Source of the DNA: Nemorincola caseinilytica
Lineage (GTDB): Bacteria > Bacteroidota > Bacteroidia > Chitinophagales > Chitinophagaceae
DNA: 64,000 bases
Direction: 5' to 3'
NCBI RefSeq assembly: GCF_039540515.1
Contig: NZ_BAABFA010000015.1
Coordinates: 124,001-188,000, forward strand
Below are positions 20,460 to 29,036 of this stretch, one piece after another. Position 1 is the stretch's first letter; each line of letters begins with the position of its first letter. Under the pieces are notes generated by a model that saw only the letters and a program-made list of their open reading frames with translations, was not told the origin of the DNA and ran no database searches. The position numbers and the translations under genes were made by a program.

Positions 20460-21719
20460 ATGAGGAAGTTATTGCTGATATGCTGCCTGTGTATAGCCGC
20501 AGGTGCAAGAGGGCAGGTGAGCGAGGAGGCCGTGAAGCCACTTATAAAGCAGCGGCTGTACAGTTGCTTCGAGGTAGAATACAATGCCGTGATCGAGGTG
20601 CAGCGCCTGTACCGTGAAGGGAAGACAGATACTATGGATGCGCTGATAGGCTTCTGGCAGCGGCATTGCCAGATGACCGAGCGAGTTTTCTCTATAGGGC
20701 TGCTGAACAGTATAAGGAAGGGAGACTTCAACGAATATATAAGCAGCAACAACTTTCTGATGCCGAGAGAAAGGCCGGTGGCCATAGACAGCGATGTGTA
20801 CAGGCCCGGCATACTGGCTATGCTGAACGACTACAAAGCAGCAGGCAAGGGCAGCATATTTGACAGGAGCTATACGGCCTGGGAGAAAAATAATTATGCA
20901 TACCCGAAGAACGTAACGGAGTTCTACGACTTTTACGAGCGTTATTATAATTTCCTGAGGGAAATGGCGAGGGATCTGCAGGGGAAGCGTAAGTACACAC
21001 CTGTGGAAGACTTCCTGCTGCGGTATTATGCCGACCCCAAGGGGGTAAGCTATGCCGAACTGGACTCTGTGCTGTATAACGGATCGATATTGTATGATGT
21101 GTACCACGACTACAAGAAGTATGACAAGAGTATACAGGGATACAGCTATGGCATGACCGCAGGGATATGGGTGCCCACCGATAAACTGGCGCTACTGGGC
21201 AACCACCCGAGCTTCGGTTTCAATATGGGTGGGAAGACCTATAAGACGGCATGGGATATGGTGGTAGGGTTCAGGACGAACAGGGCAGCGAATACCTATA
21301 TGGTGTATACGGAAGATTCGCTGTATTCTACGAATTATTTCTTTGGGGCGTACCTGGGTATGGATGTGACGCATACCCTGTGGCAGAGGGGCAAGCATCA
21401 GCTGGACCTGTTGTGGGGCATAGGATATGAGGGCATACAGACACTGAATGAAATAGATGAGACACGGAAGGGGAGCTCTACCATAGACCACTACCTGAAC
21501 ATATGGTATGTGAACCCGGGAGTGGGGTATAAGCTGTATGTACGGAACAAAGTGAGGGGAGAAACACGAAAATTCTCTTACCTGGCGCTGCAGGGCAGAT
21601 ACTATATAACGGATATAAGGAACAGAGGCGGTACCGACCTGCACGGCAACTATTGTACCATAGGGCTGGTGTATGGCGCCTACAGCCACACTTACAGCAA
21701 ATACCCGCACCTGAAATAG
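20460..21719 (+). CDS. Exported protein with a probable outer-membrane beta-barrel C-terminal half; function unknown
   Basis: 419 residues from the ATG at 20460, chosen because it begins a clean signal peptide (MRKLLLICCLCIAAGARGQ); the frame also runs 45 bases upstream through the terminator, which is unlikely to be coding. The first half (about 20-220) is charged and helical-looking, with many Tyr and Lys residues. The second half alternates hydrophobic and polar residues with aromatic ends (GYSYGMTAGIW, YFFGAYLGMDV, FSYLALQGRYYI, IGLVYGAY), as transmembrane beta strands do. I do not recognise a family. There is no T9SS tail, consistent with a protein that stays in the outer membrane. It lies 121 bases before a response-regulator gene, but that gene has its own promoter. 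Confidence 0.7.
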   Translation: MRKLLLICCLCIAAGARGQVSEEAVKPLIKQRLYSCFEVEYNAVIEVQRLYREGKTDTMDALIGFWQRHCQMTERVFSIGLLNSIRKGDFNEYISSNNFLMPRERPVAIDSDVYRPGILAMLNDYKAAGKGSIFDRSYTAWEKNNYAYPKNVTEFYDFYERYYNFLREMARDLQGKRKYTPVEDFLLRYYADPKGVSYAELDSVLYNGSILYDVYHDYKKYDKSIQGYSYGMTAGIWVPTDKLALLGNHPSFGFNMGGKTYKTAWDMVVGFRTNRAANTYMVYTEDSLYSTNYFFGAYLGMDVTHTLWQRGKHQLDLLWGIGYEGIQTLNEIDETRKGSSTIDHYLNIWYVNPGVGYKLYVRNKVRGETRKFSYLALQGRYYITDIRNRGGTDLHGNYCTIGLVYGAYSHTYSKYPHLK

Positions 21720-21815
21720 GCCCTGTGGATGCGGGGCGGATATGCGCTATAGAGGTATGACCGGTATGGTGATGCACCTTAACAAAATATTGCACATTCT
21801 GTGGTCATATGGTAT

Positions 21816-21823
21816 TATATTTG
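21816..21823 (+). promoter_or_regulatory. -7 element TATATTTG for the response regulator gene
   Basis: Exact TAnnTTTG match, 17 bases before the ATG at 21841. This supports that ATG over in-frame Met codons upstream, which would lie before the promoter. Confidence 0.6.
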
Positions 21824-21840
21824 GTGTACAAACCACAGAC

Positions 21841-22542
21841 ATGGAAAAAGAGAAAAATAAAATACTGCTTGTAGAGGACGATACTAATTTTGGACAGGTA
21901 CTGAAAAGCTACCTGGAGCTGAACGATTTTGTTGTAGAGCTGGCCCGCGATGGTATACTGGGCCTGGCTGCCTTCCGCAGGGAGCGTTTCGATGTGTGCC
22001 TGCTGGATGTGATGATGCCGAACATGGATGGCTTCACGCTGGCAGAGGAGATACGCAATGTAGACCCGGATGTGCCGCTGTTCTTCCTATCGGCCAAGAG
22101 CATGAAGGAGGACATACTGCAGGGCTACAAGCTGGGCGCCGACGACTATATAACCAAGCCTTTTGACAGCGAAGTGCTGCTGCTGAAGATAAAGGCCATA
22201 CTGAAGCGCAACCAGGAAATGCATGACAAGAACCACTCTCAGGTGGAGTTCAATATAGGTGGTTACCATTTCAACAGCAAGCTGCGCACGCTGAAGCATG
22301 GCGCGGATACCAATACGCTGTCGCCGAAGGAGAACGAGCTGCTGCTGATGCTGTGCGAATACAAGAACGACCTGCTGCCTCGCGAGACCGCGCTGAAGCG
22401 CATATGGGGCAGCGATACCTACTTCAACGGCCGCAGTATGGACGTATACATTGCCAAGCTGCGCAAGTACCTGAAAGAGGATAGCTCTGTAGAGATAGTG
22501 AACATACATGGTAATGGCTTCCGCCTGGTGGTGCCGGAATAG
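21841..22542 (+). CDS. Two-component response regulator, OmpR/PhoB family (RprY-like), orphan
   Basis: 233 residues from the ATG at 21841. The receiver domain (about 7-120) has the acidic pair in VEDD, phospho-acceptor Asp56 in LLDVMMP, and Lys106 in YITKPF. A winged-helix DNA-binding domain follows (about 132-231; LSPKENELLLMLCEY, RSMDVYIAKLRKYL). This is a transcription factor activated by a sensor histidine kinase. No kinase gene lies on either side, so its partner is encoded elsewhere. An earlier in-frame start (21742) would add 33 residues of non-domain sequence across the predicted promoter and is rejected. A strong palindromic terminator follows at 22568. Confidence 0.93.
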   Translation: MEKEKNKILLVEDDTNFGQVLKSYLELNDFVVELARDGILGLAAFRRERFDVCLLDVMMPNMDGFTLAEEIRNVDPDVPLFFLSAKSMKEDILQGYKLGADDYITKPFDSEVLLLKIKAILKRNQEMHDKNHSQVEFNIGGYHFNSKLRTLKHGADTNTLSPKENELLLMLCEYKNDLLPRETALKRIWGSDTYFNGRSMDVYIAKLRKYLKEDSSVEIVNIHGNGFRLVVPE

Positions 22543-22567
22543 TGTACCGTGTGGATATTATATTGGG

Positions 22568-22594
22568 AAAAGGGGCCGTACGGCCCCTTTTTTA
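22568..22594 (+). terminator. Terminator after the response regulator gene
   Basis: Twelve-base arms (AAAAGGGGCCGT with its complement) form a perfect palindrome at 22568-22591, ending in a T run. Confidence 0.88.
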
Positions 22595-22651
22595 TGTGCG
22601 TGCAACAGTAACGGACAGATAAAGATGGACCATATTATCATTGCCATGCTG

Positions 22652-22659
22652 TATCTTTG
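22652..22659 (+). promoter_or_regulatory. -7 element TATCTTTG for mdh
   Basis: Exact TAnnTTTG match 44 bases before the ATG at 22704, implying a leader of about 37-40 bases that is A+T-rich and lacks a Shine-Dalgarno sequence. Confidence 0.6.
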
Positions 22660-22703
22660 CAGCGCAATTTTATATTATCTAACACCTAAAAAATAAAAAG
22701 TAA

Positions 22704-23639
22704 ATGAAAATTACTGTAGTAGGCGCCGGTGCTGTAGGCGCTACCTGCGCAGATAACATTGCCCGCAGGGAACTGGCCGAAGAACTGGTGATACTGGACA
22801 TCAAGGAAGGTTTTGCAGAAGGCAAGGCGCTGGATATAATGCAGACAGCATCGCTGTGCGGTTTCGATACCCGCGTAAAGGGTGTTACCAATGACTATGC
22901 TGCAACTGCAGGCTCGGATGTGGTAGTTATCACATCGGGTATACCCCGCAAACCCGGCATGACGCGCGAGGAGCTGATAGGCACTAACGCACGCATAGTA
23001 GAGACAGTATGCAAGAGCGCGCTGGAATACTCGCCTAATGCTATAATAGTAGTGATATCGAACCCGATGGACACTATGACCTACCTGGCGCTGAAGGCCA
23101 CAGGCCTGCCAAAGAACCGAGTGATAGGCATGGGTGGTATACTGGATAGTGCACGCTTCAAGTGCTACCTGCAGAAAGAGCTGGACTGCTCTGCCAACGA
23201 CCTGCACGCTACAGTGATAGGCGGCCATGGCGATACTACCATGATACCCCTGACACGCCTGGCCACGCTGAACGGTACTCCGGTATCGAACATGCTGAGC
23301 GCGGATACGCTGAAGCAGGTAGCTGCCGACACTATGGTGGGTGGCGCTACGCTGACGAAGCTGCTGGGCACATCGGCATGGTATGCACCGGGTGCTGCAG
23401 GAGCCGAGCTGGTAGAGTCGATAGTGCGCAACCAGAAGAAAGTATTCCCCTGCTGCGTATCGCTGGAAGGCGAATATGGCCAGAACGATATATGCCTGGG
23501 CGTGCCTGTAGTGATAGGCAGCAACGGCTGGGAAAGCATAATAGACTACAAACTGAACGAGGAAGAAATGGCCGCGTTCAATAAGTCGGCAGAGGCGGTT
23601 CGCAACATGAACCAGGTGCTGGATACGCTTGTTGCTTAA
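22704..23639 (+). CDS. mdh: Malate dehydrogenase
   Basis: 311 residues, the usual length for the LDH-like malate dehydrogenases of Bacteroidota. It catalyses NAD-dependent interconversion of malate and oxaloacetate in the cytosolic TCA cycle. The Rossmann glycine motif is GAGAVGATCA (8-17), with Asp32 ending strand beta-2 as expected for NAD. Substrate-binding arginines are Arg82 and Arg88 (PRKPGMTR) and Arg151; Arg82 rather than Gln at the specificity position supports malate over lactate. Asn120 (ISNPMD) and the catalytic His175 (GGHGDTT) are present. It is a single-gene unit with its own promoter and terminator, convergent with metK. Confidence 0.96.
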   Translation: MKITVVGAGAVGATCADNIARRELAEELVILDIKEGFAEGKALDIMQTASLCGFDTRVKGVTNDYAATAGSDVVVITSGIPRKPGMTREELIGTNARIVETVCKSALEYSPNAIIVVISNPMDTMTYLALKATGLPKNRVIGMGGILDSARFKCYLQKELDCSANDLHATVIGGHGDTTMIPLTRLATLNGTPVSNMLSADTLKQVAADTMVGGATLTKLLGTSAWYAPGAAGAELVESIVRNQKKVFPCCVSLEGEYGQNDICLGVPVVIGSNGWESIIDYKLNEEEMAAFNKSAEAVRNMNQVLDTLVA

Positions 23640-23681
23640 TTAGCTGATAAGCTGATGTGATAATTAGCTGATGATATATAT

Positions 23682-23712
23682 GTAGAGCCGCTTTGAGAGC
23701 GGCTCTACTTTT
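23682..23712 (+). terminator. Terminator of mdh
   Basis: Eleven-pair stem GTAGAGCCGCT (23682-23692) with 23698-23708, loop of five, then a T run. A smaller hairpin GCCCAA/TTGGGC follows at 23715-23731. Confidence 0.88.
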
Positions 23713-23741
23713 TTGCCCAATACTGTTGGGCGAGATCTTAC

Positions 23742-23773
23742 AAAAAGAAAGAAGCCGCATTAGCGGCTTCTTT
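23742..23773 (-). terminator. Terminator of metK
   Basis: Stem GAAGCCGC (23751-23758) with GCGGCTTC (23763-23770), extended by A/T pairs. On the minus strand it is followed by a pyrimidine run ending in Ts. Confidence 0.78.
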
Positions 23774-23822
23774 CAGTATAGTGGGACATCAGCTTATCAG
23801 CTAATTACTTCATCAGCTGATT

Positions 23823-25076
23823 TTATTTCAGCTTGAAGGCTTTTTTCACTTTTGCTACATAGTCCAGTTTCTCCCATGTGAAGAGCTCTACCTTCATTTT
23901 CTTGGTCTTGCCATCGGCGCTCTTGAAGGTCTTGTCTACGGTAACGGGTACACGGCCCATGTGGCCATAGGCGGCGCATTCGCTATACATAGGCTGGCGC
24001 AGCTTCAGGCGCTCTTCTATGAAATAAGGACGCATATCGAACACGCCTTCCAGTATCTTAGCTATCTGACCATCGTTCATGTCTACCTTGGCAGTGCCGT
24101 AAGTGTTCACATACAGACCCATGGGCTGGGCCACGCCTATGGCGTATGATACCTGCACCAGTACTTCGTCGCACACACCGGCAGCAACGAGGTTCTTGGC
24201 TATGTGGCGGGTAGCGTATGCTGCAGAGCGGTCTACCTTGCTGGGATCTTTACCAGAGAACGCACCGCCACCGTGTGCGCCCTTGCCACCGTATGTATCT
24301 ACGATGATCTTGCGGCCGGTGAGGCCGGTATCGCCGTGTGGGCCACCTATCACGAACTTGCCTGTGGGGTTGATGTGGTACTTTATCTTTTCGTTGAAGA
24401 GATGCTTGTACTGAGGGTAGCTCTTCAGGATGCGAGGTATGAGTACTGTCTTCACATCTTTCGTTATCCTTTCCTGCATGGCCTTTTCTTCAGCGAAATC
24501 GTCGTGCTGGGTAGAGATAACTATGGCGTCTATGCGTACGGGCCTATTGTTGTCGTCATATTCCAAAGTTACCTGGCTTTTTGCGTCGGGACGCAGATAC
24601 TTCATCTGCTTGCCTTCGCGGCGTATAGCCGAAAGCTGGAGGAGCAGGTTGTGCGCGAGGTCGAGCGCGAGGGGCATATAGTTGGCCGTTTCGTTGGTAG
24701 CATAGCCGAACATCATACCCTGGTCGCCGGCACCCTGGTCTTCTTTCTTCTTGCGCTCTACACCTTGGTTGATGTCTGCAGACTGCTCGTGTATGGCAGA
24801 GAGCACACCGCAGGAATGGGCTTCGAACATGTATTCGCTTTTGGTATAGCCTATCCTGGCTATCACCTCGCGGGCTATTGTCTGTACGTCTATGTAAGTG
24901 TTACATTTTACTTCGCCTGCCAGTACTACCTGTCCGGTAGTTACCAGCGTTTCGCATGCTATTTTGGACTGGGGGTCCCATGCAAGGAAATTATCAACGA
25001 GAGCGTCCGATATCTGGTCGGCGACTTTATCGGGGTGTCCTTCCGACACGGATTCTGATGTGAATAAATAAGGCAT
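23823..25076 (-). CDS. metK: S-adenosylmethionine synthetase (methionine adenosyltransferase)
   Basis: 417 residues covering the whole enzyme that makes S-adenosylmethionine from methionine and ATP. Hallmarks are FTSESVSEGHPDK at the N-terminus, the GAGDQGMMFGYA hexapeptide region, the GPHGDTGLTGRK ATP-binding stretch and the P-loop-like GGGAFSGKDPSKVDRSA. It is slightly longer than the E. coli enzyme (about 384), as in many Bacteroidota. The ATG at 25076 is preceded by a TACATTTG element at 25130-25137. I looked for a SAM riboswitch in the short leader and see no room or structure for one. Convergent with mdh. Confidence 0.97.
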   Translation of the reverse strand: MPYLFTSESVSEGHPDKVADQISDALVDNFLAWDPQSKIACETLVTTGQVVLAGEVKCNTYIDVQTIAREVIARIGYTKSEYMFEAHSCGVLSAIHEQSADINQGVERKKKEDQGAGDQGMMFGYATNETANYMPLALDLAHNLLLQLSAIRREGKQMKYLRPDAKSQVTLEYDDNNRPVRIDAIVISTQHDDFAEEKAMQERITKDVKTVLIPRILKSYPQYKHLFNEKIKYHINPTGKFVIGGPHGDTGLTGRKIIVDTYGGKGAHGGGAFSGKDPSKVDRSAAYATRHIAKNLVAAGVCDEVLVQVSYAIGVAQPMGLYVNTYGTAKVDMNDGQIAKILEGVFDMRPYFIEERLKLRQPMYSECAAYGHMGRVPVTVDKTFKSADGKTKKMKVELFTWEKLDYVAKVKKAFKLK

Positions 25077-25129
25077 TGTTCGTACTATATTTTTTTGGTG
25101 AAATAATCAATAAAAAAAATGGTCGGGTG

Positions 25130-25137
25130 CAAATGTA
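25130..25137 (-). promoter_or_regulatory. -7 element TACATTTG for metK
   Basis: Exact TAnnTTTG match on the minus strand, ending 53 bases before the ATG at 25076. The leader is A-rich and too short for a known SAM riboswitch. Confidence 0.6.
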
Positions 25138-25279
25138 GGAATTGTTATGTGTTTTTCAGTTTTTTTCATAGCAGTTGCATTCAAAGCCCCGGTTATTTAC
25201 CGGCAGATGAGATATTGTGCATATTGCAGCTACACAGATAAATGGTGTGCCGGCGCACCTGCCCGAATTTCCTTGCTGT

Positions 25280-25313
25280 TTTGTCGGCTTTCGCATATTA
25301 TATCATAGATTTG
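25280..25313 (+). promoter_or_regulatory. Promoter with TTTG (-33) and TAGATTTG (-7)
   Basis: TTTG at 25280-25283 and TAGATTTG at 25306-25313, separated by 22 bases, close to the Bacteroidota spacing. The ATG at 25332 follows by 18 bases. Confidence 0.62.
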
Positions 25314-25331
25314 CATGTATATTTACGCATA

Positions 25332-28300
25332 ATGAATATGACACGATACCTTATCTGGTCGGTAGTATACCTATTGCCCTTCGTGGCTACCGCACAAAAA
25401 GCCATTAATGTGCAGGAGGGCATGACCTCGCGCGAGCGGAACTACCGCACATTCTCACCACAATATAAAAAGGTCTCAGAGGAGGCGCTGCAAAAGAACA
25501 CAGGTTATGAGCAGCACCCCGAGCTGGGTATGCTCTTTGCCGGGGCGCCTGCGGCGGATTGCTACGAAGTGCTGGGCTCGCGTACCGAGATGTCGAAGAC
25601 ATTTGTAAAGGAAGGCACCAATGGCACCGAGATACTGCAGCAGACCAGCAGCCATTCTATGCACTATAAAGATGCAAGCGGCAGGTGGATGACCATAAAG
25701 ACACAACTGCAACAGGTAGGTAAGGGTATATATGCTGCTACAGAGCAGCCCGTGCCTGTGACCATAGACATGCAGGCCGGCCATACGGCCCTGGGCAGGG
25801 CAGATGTGGATGTGATATTCAACAATGGGCTGGAGCTGGTATATGTGGCGCCTGACGGCAGGGAGACATCCCTGGGCCATGCCGACCTGGGCAAGCATAC
25901 AGCAGGCGATGATGGCGTATATGTGACCGATGTGTGGCCCGGTGTGGATATGGAGGTATATGTTGCCCGTGGTACTGCGAAGACCAACTTTTATATAAAA
26001 CATGCCATGCCTGCATATGCCGCAGGCAAGCTGCTGGTAAGGGATCACTGGAAGACGGACGGATATGCGATATATGCACCTGAAAAGAAGGGCTATAAAG
26101 GCAATATAGAGATACGCAATAGTGCAGGCAAGGCAGAATACCTGGTATCTGCGGCGACGGCCTATGAGCAGAACGATGTGCAGCATACGCTGCAAATGAT
26201 AGGGTACGACATAGATGGCAATACGGTGGACATAGTGCTGCCCGGCGACTACCTGAACAGGGGTGCGAGCGCATACCCTGTAGTGATAGACCCGCTGGTG
26301 ACGACCGCAACGGCATCGGCAGTGGGCGGGTCGTCCTACAGCCCATCGAATACAGTGAGCTGCAATTATGTGAACGCTGCCACCGTACCACCGAATGTGA
26401 CGGTGACAGATGTGCGCTGGTCGTTCAACTATGTGGCGAGCGGTGGCGCTCTGCTGCTGAACGGCGCCATAGACTTTATGCAGGGTACCTGCCGCAGCCC
26501 GAGCGTGGCCGGTTTTTTCTGGTTCTGCAACCTGGCAAGCGCGGGAACGTGTACGGGTACCAATGTGTCCATTTTTTCAGACATAGCATCGTGTATACCT
26601 GCACCACAGTGCCCATCTTACCCGCTGAACCTGACCATGAGGTTCTACCAGAACTTTGCCACTACGGCGCCATGTGCATCCACCTACATTTCTGCAGGGT
26701 CGCCGCTGACGATAACGGTATCGGGGCGTACGGTAGAGACAACACCTGTGACCATAACCAGCGGTGCGAACTCGATATGCCTGGGGCAATCGGTAACACT
26801 TTCTACTACGCCCAGCTTCGGCGTGCCGCCATATAGCTATTCATGGAACCCCGGTGCTACACCCGGCAACCCGGCGACGCTATCGCCAACCACATCGACC
26901 AACTATACGGTGACCGTAACGGATGCATGCGGACAGACCGCAGAGGCAACGCAGGGTGTCACCGTTACGCCTATAGCGCCCATCAACGGTACGCTGATAA
27001 TGTGCGTAGGTGGTACCACCACACTGTCGCACCCATCGGGGCCGGGAGTGTGGACGAGCCTGGACCCATCGGTAGCAGTGATAGGGCCATCTACAGGTGT
27101 GGTGACAGGTATAGCCGCAGGAACTTCCCTTATATCTTTCAAGACACCGGCAGGCTGCTATGCTACCACTATAGTGACCGTACTGGCCATGCCGGGCAGC
27201 ATAACCGGTGTGATGGACATGTGCGTGGGCAACAGCACTACACTGAGCAACCCGCTACCGGGCGGCACATGGGCCAGCAGTAACCTGCCGGTGGCCGTGG
27301 TAGGCGGTGGTACCGGCCTGGTGACAGGCATTTCGCCGGGTACATCTATGATAACTTATACCACCAGCCCGGGCTGTACCGCTACCGCAGTAGTGACGGT
27401 GTATGCCAACCCATCGATAGCATCGGTGGTGCAGACGAACCCTACGGGCTGTGGCGCTACAGATGGTACTATATCGCTGCTGGGGCTGGCACCGGGTGTC
27501 ACCTATACTGTGACCTATACCTTTGGAGCAACGCCGGTAACAGTGTCCCTGACAGCAGATGGCAGTGGTACGGTAGTGATAACGGGTCTTTCGGCAGGGA
27601 CGTATACCGGAATATCGGTGACATCGCCGCAGGGATGTACGGGAGTGACGCATGGGGCCATTACCCTTACCGACATAGGCGCGCCACCTGCGCCTACACC
27701 AACATCGAACTCGCCGATATGTGATGGTGGCACCCTGACACTAAGTGTGACATCGGTACCGGGCGCGACATTCAGTTGGACGGGGCCGGCGGGCTTCGCA
27801 TCGGTTCTGGCTAACCCCATCATTTCCCCGGCCACTGCCGCCAACGCAGGTGTGTATACCGTGACGGCAACAGCATCGGGCTGTGTATCGCTGCCGGGTA
27901 TGGTAACAGTGGTGATAAACCCCATACCGCACATAAACGATATACAGTTCACCGACCCGGTAACATGTGGCGGCAACGAGGGCACCATTACCCTGACAGG
28001 ACTGGTACCCGGTGTGACCTATAATGTAGCCTATGTGTATAACGGCGTAGCCGTAACAGTACCTATAGTGGCCGATGAGCTGGGCAATGTGGTGATATAT
28101 GGTCTGAAGCAGGGAACATATACAGGTATCTTCGTAGAATCGTTCACATGCGTATCGAACGTGACAGGGCCTGTGACATTGACAGACCCACCACCACCGC
28201 CCAAGCCTACGATAAGCAGCAATGCACCTATATGTGTGGGACTGGCACTACAGTTGTATGGTGCGGATGCGAAACCGGGCGGTACCTATGAGTGGAAGGG

Positions 28301-28958
28301 GCCGAATGGTTTTGCATCGAACGAGCAGAACCCCATAATACCCTATGTGACCACAGCGGCGCAGGGTGTGTATACACTAACGTACACACACTTCAACTGC
28401 AAGAGCAGCGATACAGGCTCTATAACGCTGAGGCCCGAGATAAAGCTGACAGGAGTAAAGGCGGACAAGTATGACGTACCATATGGCGACAGCGTACAGG
28501 TGCATGCCGAGGGTGCTACCTACTACATATGGACGCCGCTGAACAAAGGCATTAGCGATCCGTACATAGCCAACCCATTTGTGAAGCCCGTGGATGAGAT
28601 AACGAAGTATACCGTGCGTGGTATGAACGAGTGGGGCTGCCGCGATTCTGCCGATGTCATCATCCGCGTGATCTTTGACGAGATAGAATACATCCCCAAC
28701 TCATTCACGCCTAACAATGACGGCCTGAACGATATCTTCCGGATAGGTAAGATGAAGTTCAAGAAGCTGGTGGACTTCACTATATACAACCGCTGGGGAC
28801 AGGAAGTGTACCACAATGCCTATGACCCCGCTGGCGGCTGGGATGGTACCACCGGCGGTACACCGCAGGATATAGGTGTGTACTACTACAGCATAATAGT
28901 AGAGTCGGCAAGCGGCAAGCTGAGGTATTATAAGGGAGATGTGACACTGCTGCGATAA
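25332..28958 (+). CDS. Large secreted multidomain protein with SprB-like repeats and T9SS type B sorting domain
   Basis: 1208 residues from the ATG at 25332, which begins a signal peptide (MNMTRYLIWSVVYLLPFVATAQ) just after a promoter; the frame upstream overlaps that promoter. Residues about 25-330 form an N-terminal domain ending YPVVIDP, a motif that closes the leading domain of several wall-associated and RHS-type secreted proteins. Ig-like modules follow (CLGQSVTL...YSWNPG; CVGGTTTLS...GVVTGIAAGTS). Two units of about 90 residues (TGCGATDGTI, VTCGGNEGTI) match SprB-like repeats and alternate with Ig-like ones. The C-terminus (IPNSFTPNNDGLNDIF, YNRWGQEVYH, GVYYYSI) is a classic gliding-motility-associated type B domain. 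The protein is secreted or surface-attached; its role is unknown. Confidence 0.88.
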   Translation: MNMTRYLIWSVVYLLPFVATAQKAINVQEGMTSRERNYRTFSPQYKKVSEEALQKNTGYEQHPELGMLFAGAPAADCYEVLGSRTEMSKTFVKEGTNGTEILQQTSSHSMHYKDASGRWMTIKTQLQQVGKGIYAATEQPVPVTIDMQAGHTALGRADVDVIFNNGLELVYVAPDGRETSLGHADLGKHTAGDDGVYVTDVWPGVDMEVYVARGTAKTNFYIKHAMPAYAAGKLLVRDHWKTDGYAIYAPEKKGYKGNIEIRNSAGKAEYLVSAATAYEQNDVQHTLQMIGYDIDGNTVDIVLPGDYLNRGASAYPVVIDPLVTTATASAVGGSSYSPSNTVSCNYVNAATVPPNVTVTDVRWSFNYVASGGALLLNGAIDFMQGTCRSPSVAGFFWFCNLASAGTCTGTNVSIFSDIASCIPAPQCPSYPLNLTMRFYQNFATTAPCASTYISAGSPLTITVSGRTVETTPVTITSGANSICLGQSVTLSTTPSFGVPPYSYSWNPGATPGNPATLSPTTSTNYTVTVTDACGQTAEATQGVTVTPIAPINGTLIMCVGGTTTLSHPSGPGVWTSLDPSVAVIGPSTGVVTGIAAGTSLISFKTPAGCYATTIVTVLAMPGSITGVMDMCVGNSTTLSNPLPGGTWASSNLPVAVVGGGTGLVTGISPGTSMITYTTSPGCTATAVVTVYANPSIASVVQTNPTGCGATDGTISLLGLAPGVTYTVTYTFGATPVTVSLTADGSGTVVITGLSAGTYTGISVTSPQGCTGVTHGAITLTDIGAPPAPTPTSNSPICDGGTLTLSVTSVPGATFSWTGPAGFASVLANPIISPATAANAGVYTVTATASGCVSLPGMVTVVINPIPHINDIQFTDPVTCGGNEGTITLTGLVPGVTYNVAYVYNGVAVTVPIVADELGNVVIYGLKQGTYTGIFVESFTCVSNVTGPVTLTDPPPPPKPTISSNAPICVGLALQLYGADAKPGGTYEWKGPNGFASNEQNPIIPYVTTAAQGVYTLTYTHFNCKSSDTGSITLRPEIKLTGVKADKYDVPYGDSVQVHAEGATYYIWTPLNKGISDPYIANPFVKPVDEITKYTVRGMNEWGCRDSADVIIRVIFDEIEYIPNSFTPNNDGLNDIFRIGKMKFKKLVDFTIYNRWGQEVYHNAYDPAGGWDGTTGGTPQDIGVYYYSIIVESASGKLRYYKGDVTLLR

Positions 28959-28982
28959 GGACATGTAACTATGCATCATAGA

Positions 28983-29014
28983 GAAAGGCCCGGAACATTC
29001 CGGGCCTTTCTTTG
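28983..29014. terminator. Bidirectional terminator between two T9SS cargo genes
   Basis: Twelve-pair stem GAAAGGCCCGGA with 28999-29010, loop ACAT, pyrimidine-rich on the plus side. It lies in the 78-base gap between convergent genes ending at 28958 and 29037. Confidence 0.85.
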
Positions 29015-29036
29015 TAGTAGACCATAAGGGTCGGAG

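Larger units (their letters stand above)
23639..23805. repeat. 20-bp inverted repeat enclosing the mdh and metK terminators
   Basis: The left arm (23639-23658, ATTAGCTGATAAGCTGATGT) begins on the last base of the mdh stop codon. Its perfect reverse complement is at 23786-23805, 18 bases from the metK stop. The partial unit TTAGCTGATGA recurs beside the left arm, with its complement beside the right arm. Both terminators lie inside. Confidence 0.85.

Noticed and set aside
24204..25058. 284-codon frame antisense to metK
   Set aside because: It lies wholly over metK, whose protein is unmistakable; the antisense product has no recognisable features.
25077..25240. Possible SAM riboswitch before metK
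   Set aside because: The predicted leader is about 50 bases, A-rich, with no stem-junction pattern of a known SAM riboswitch class.
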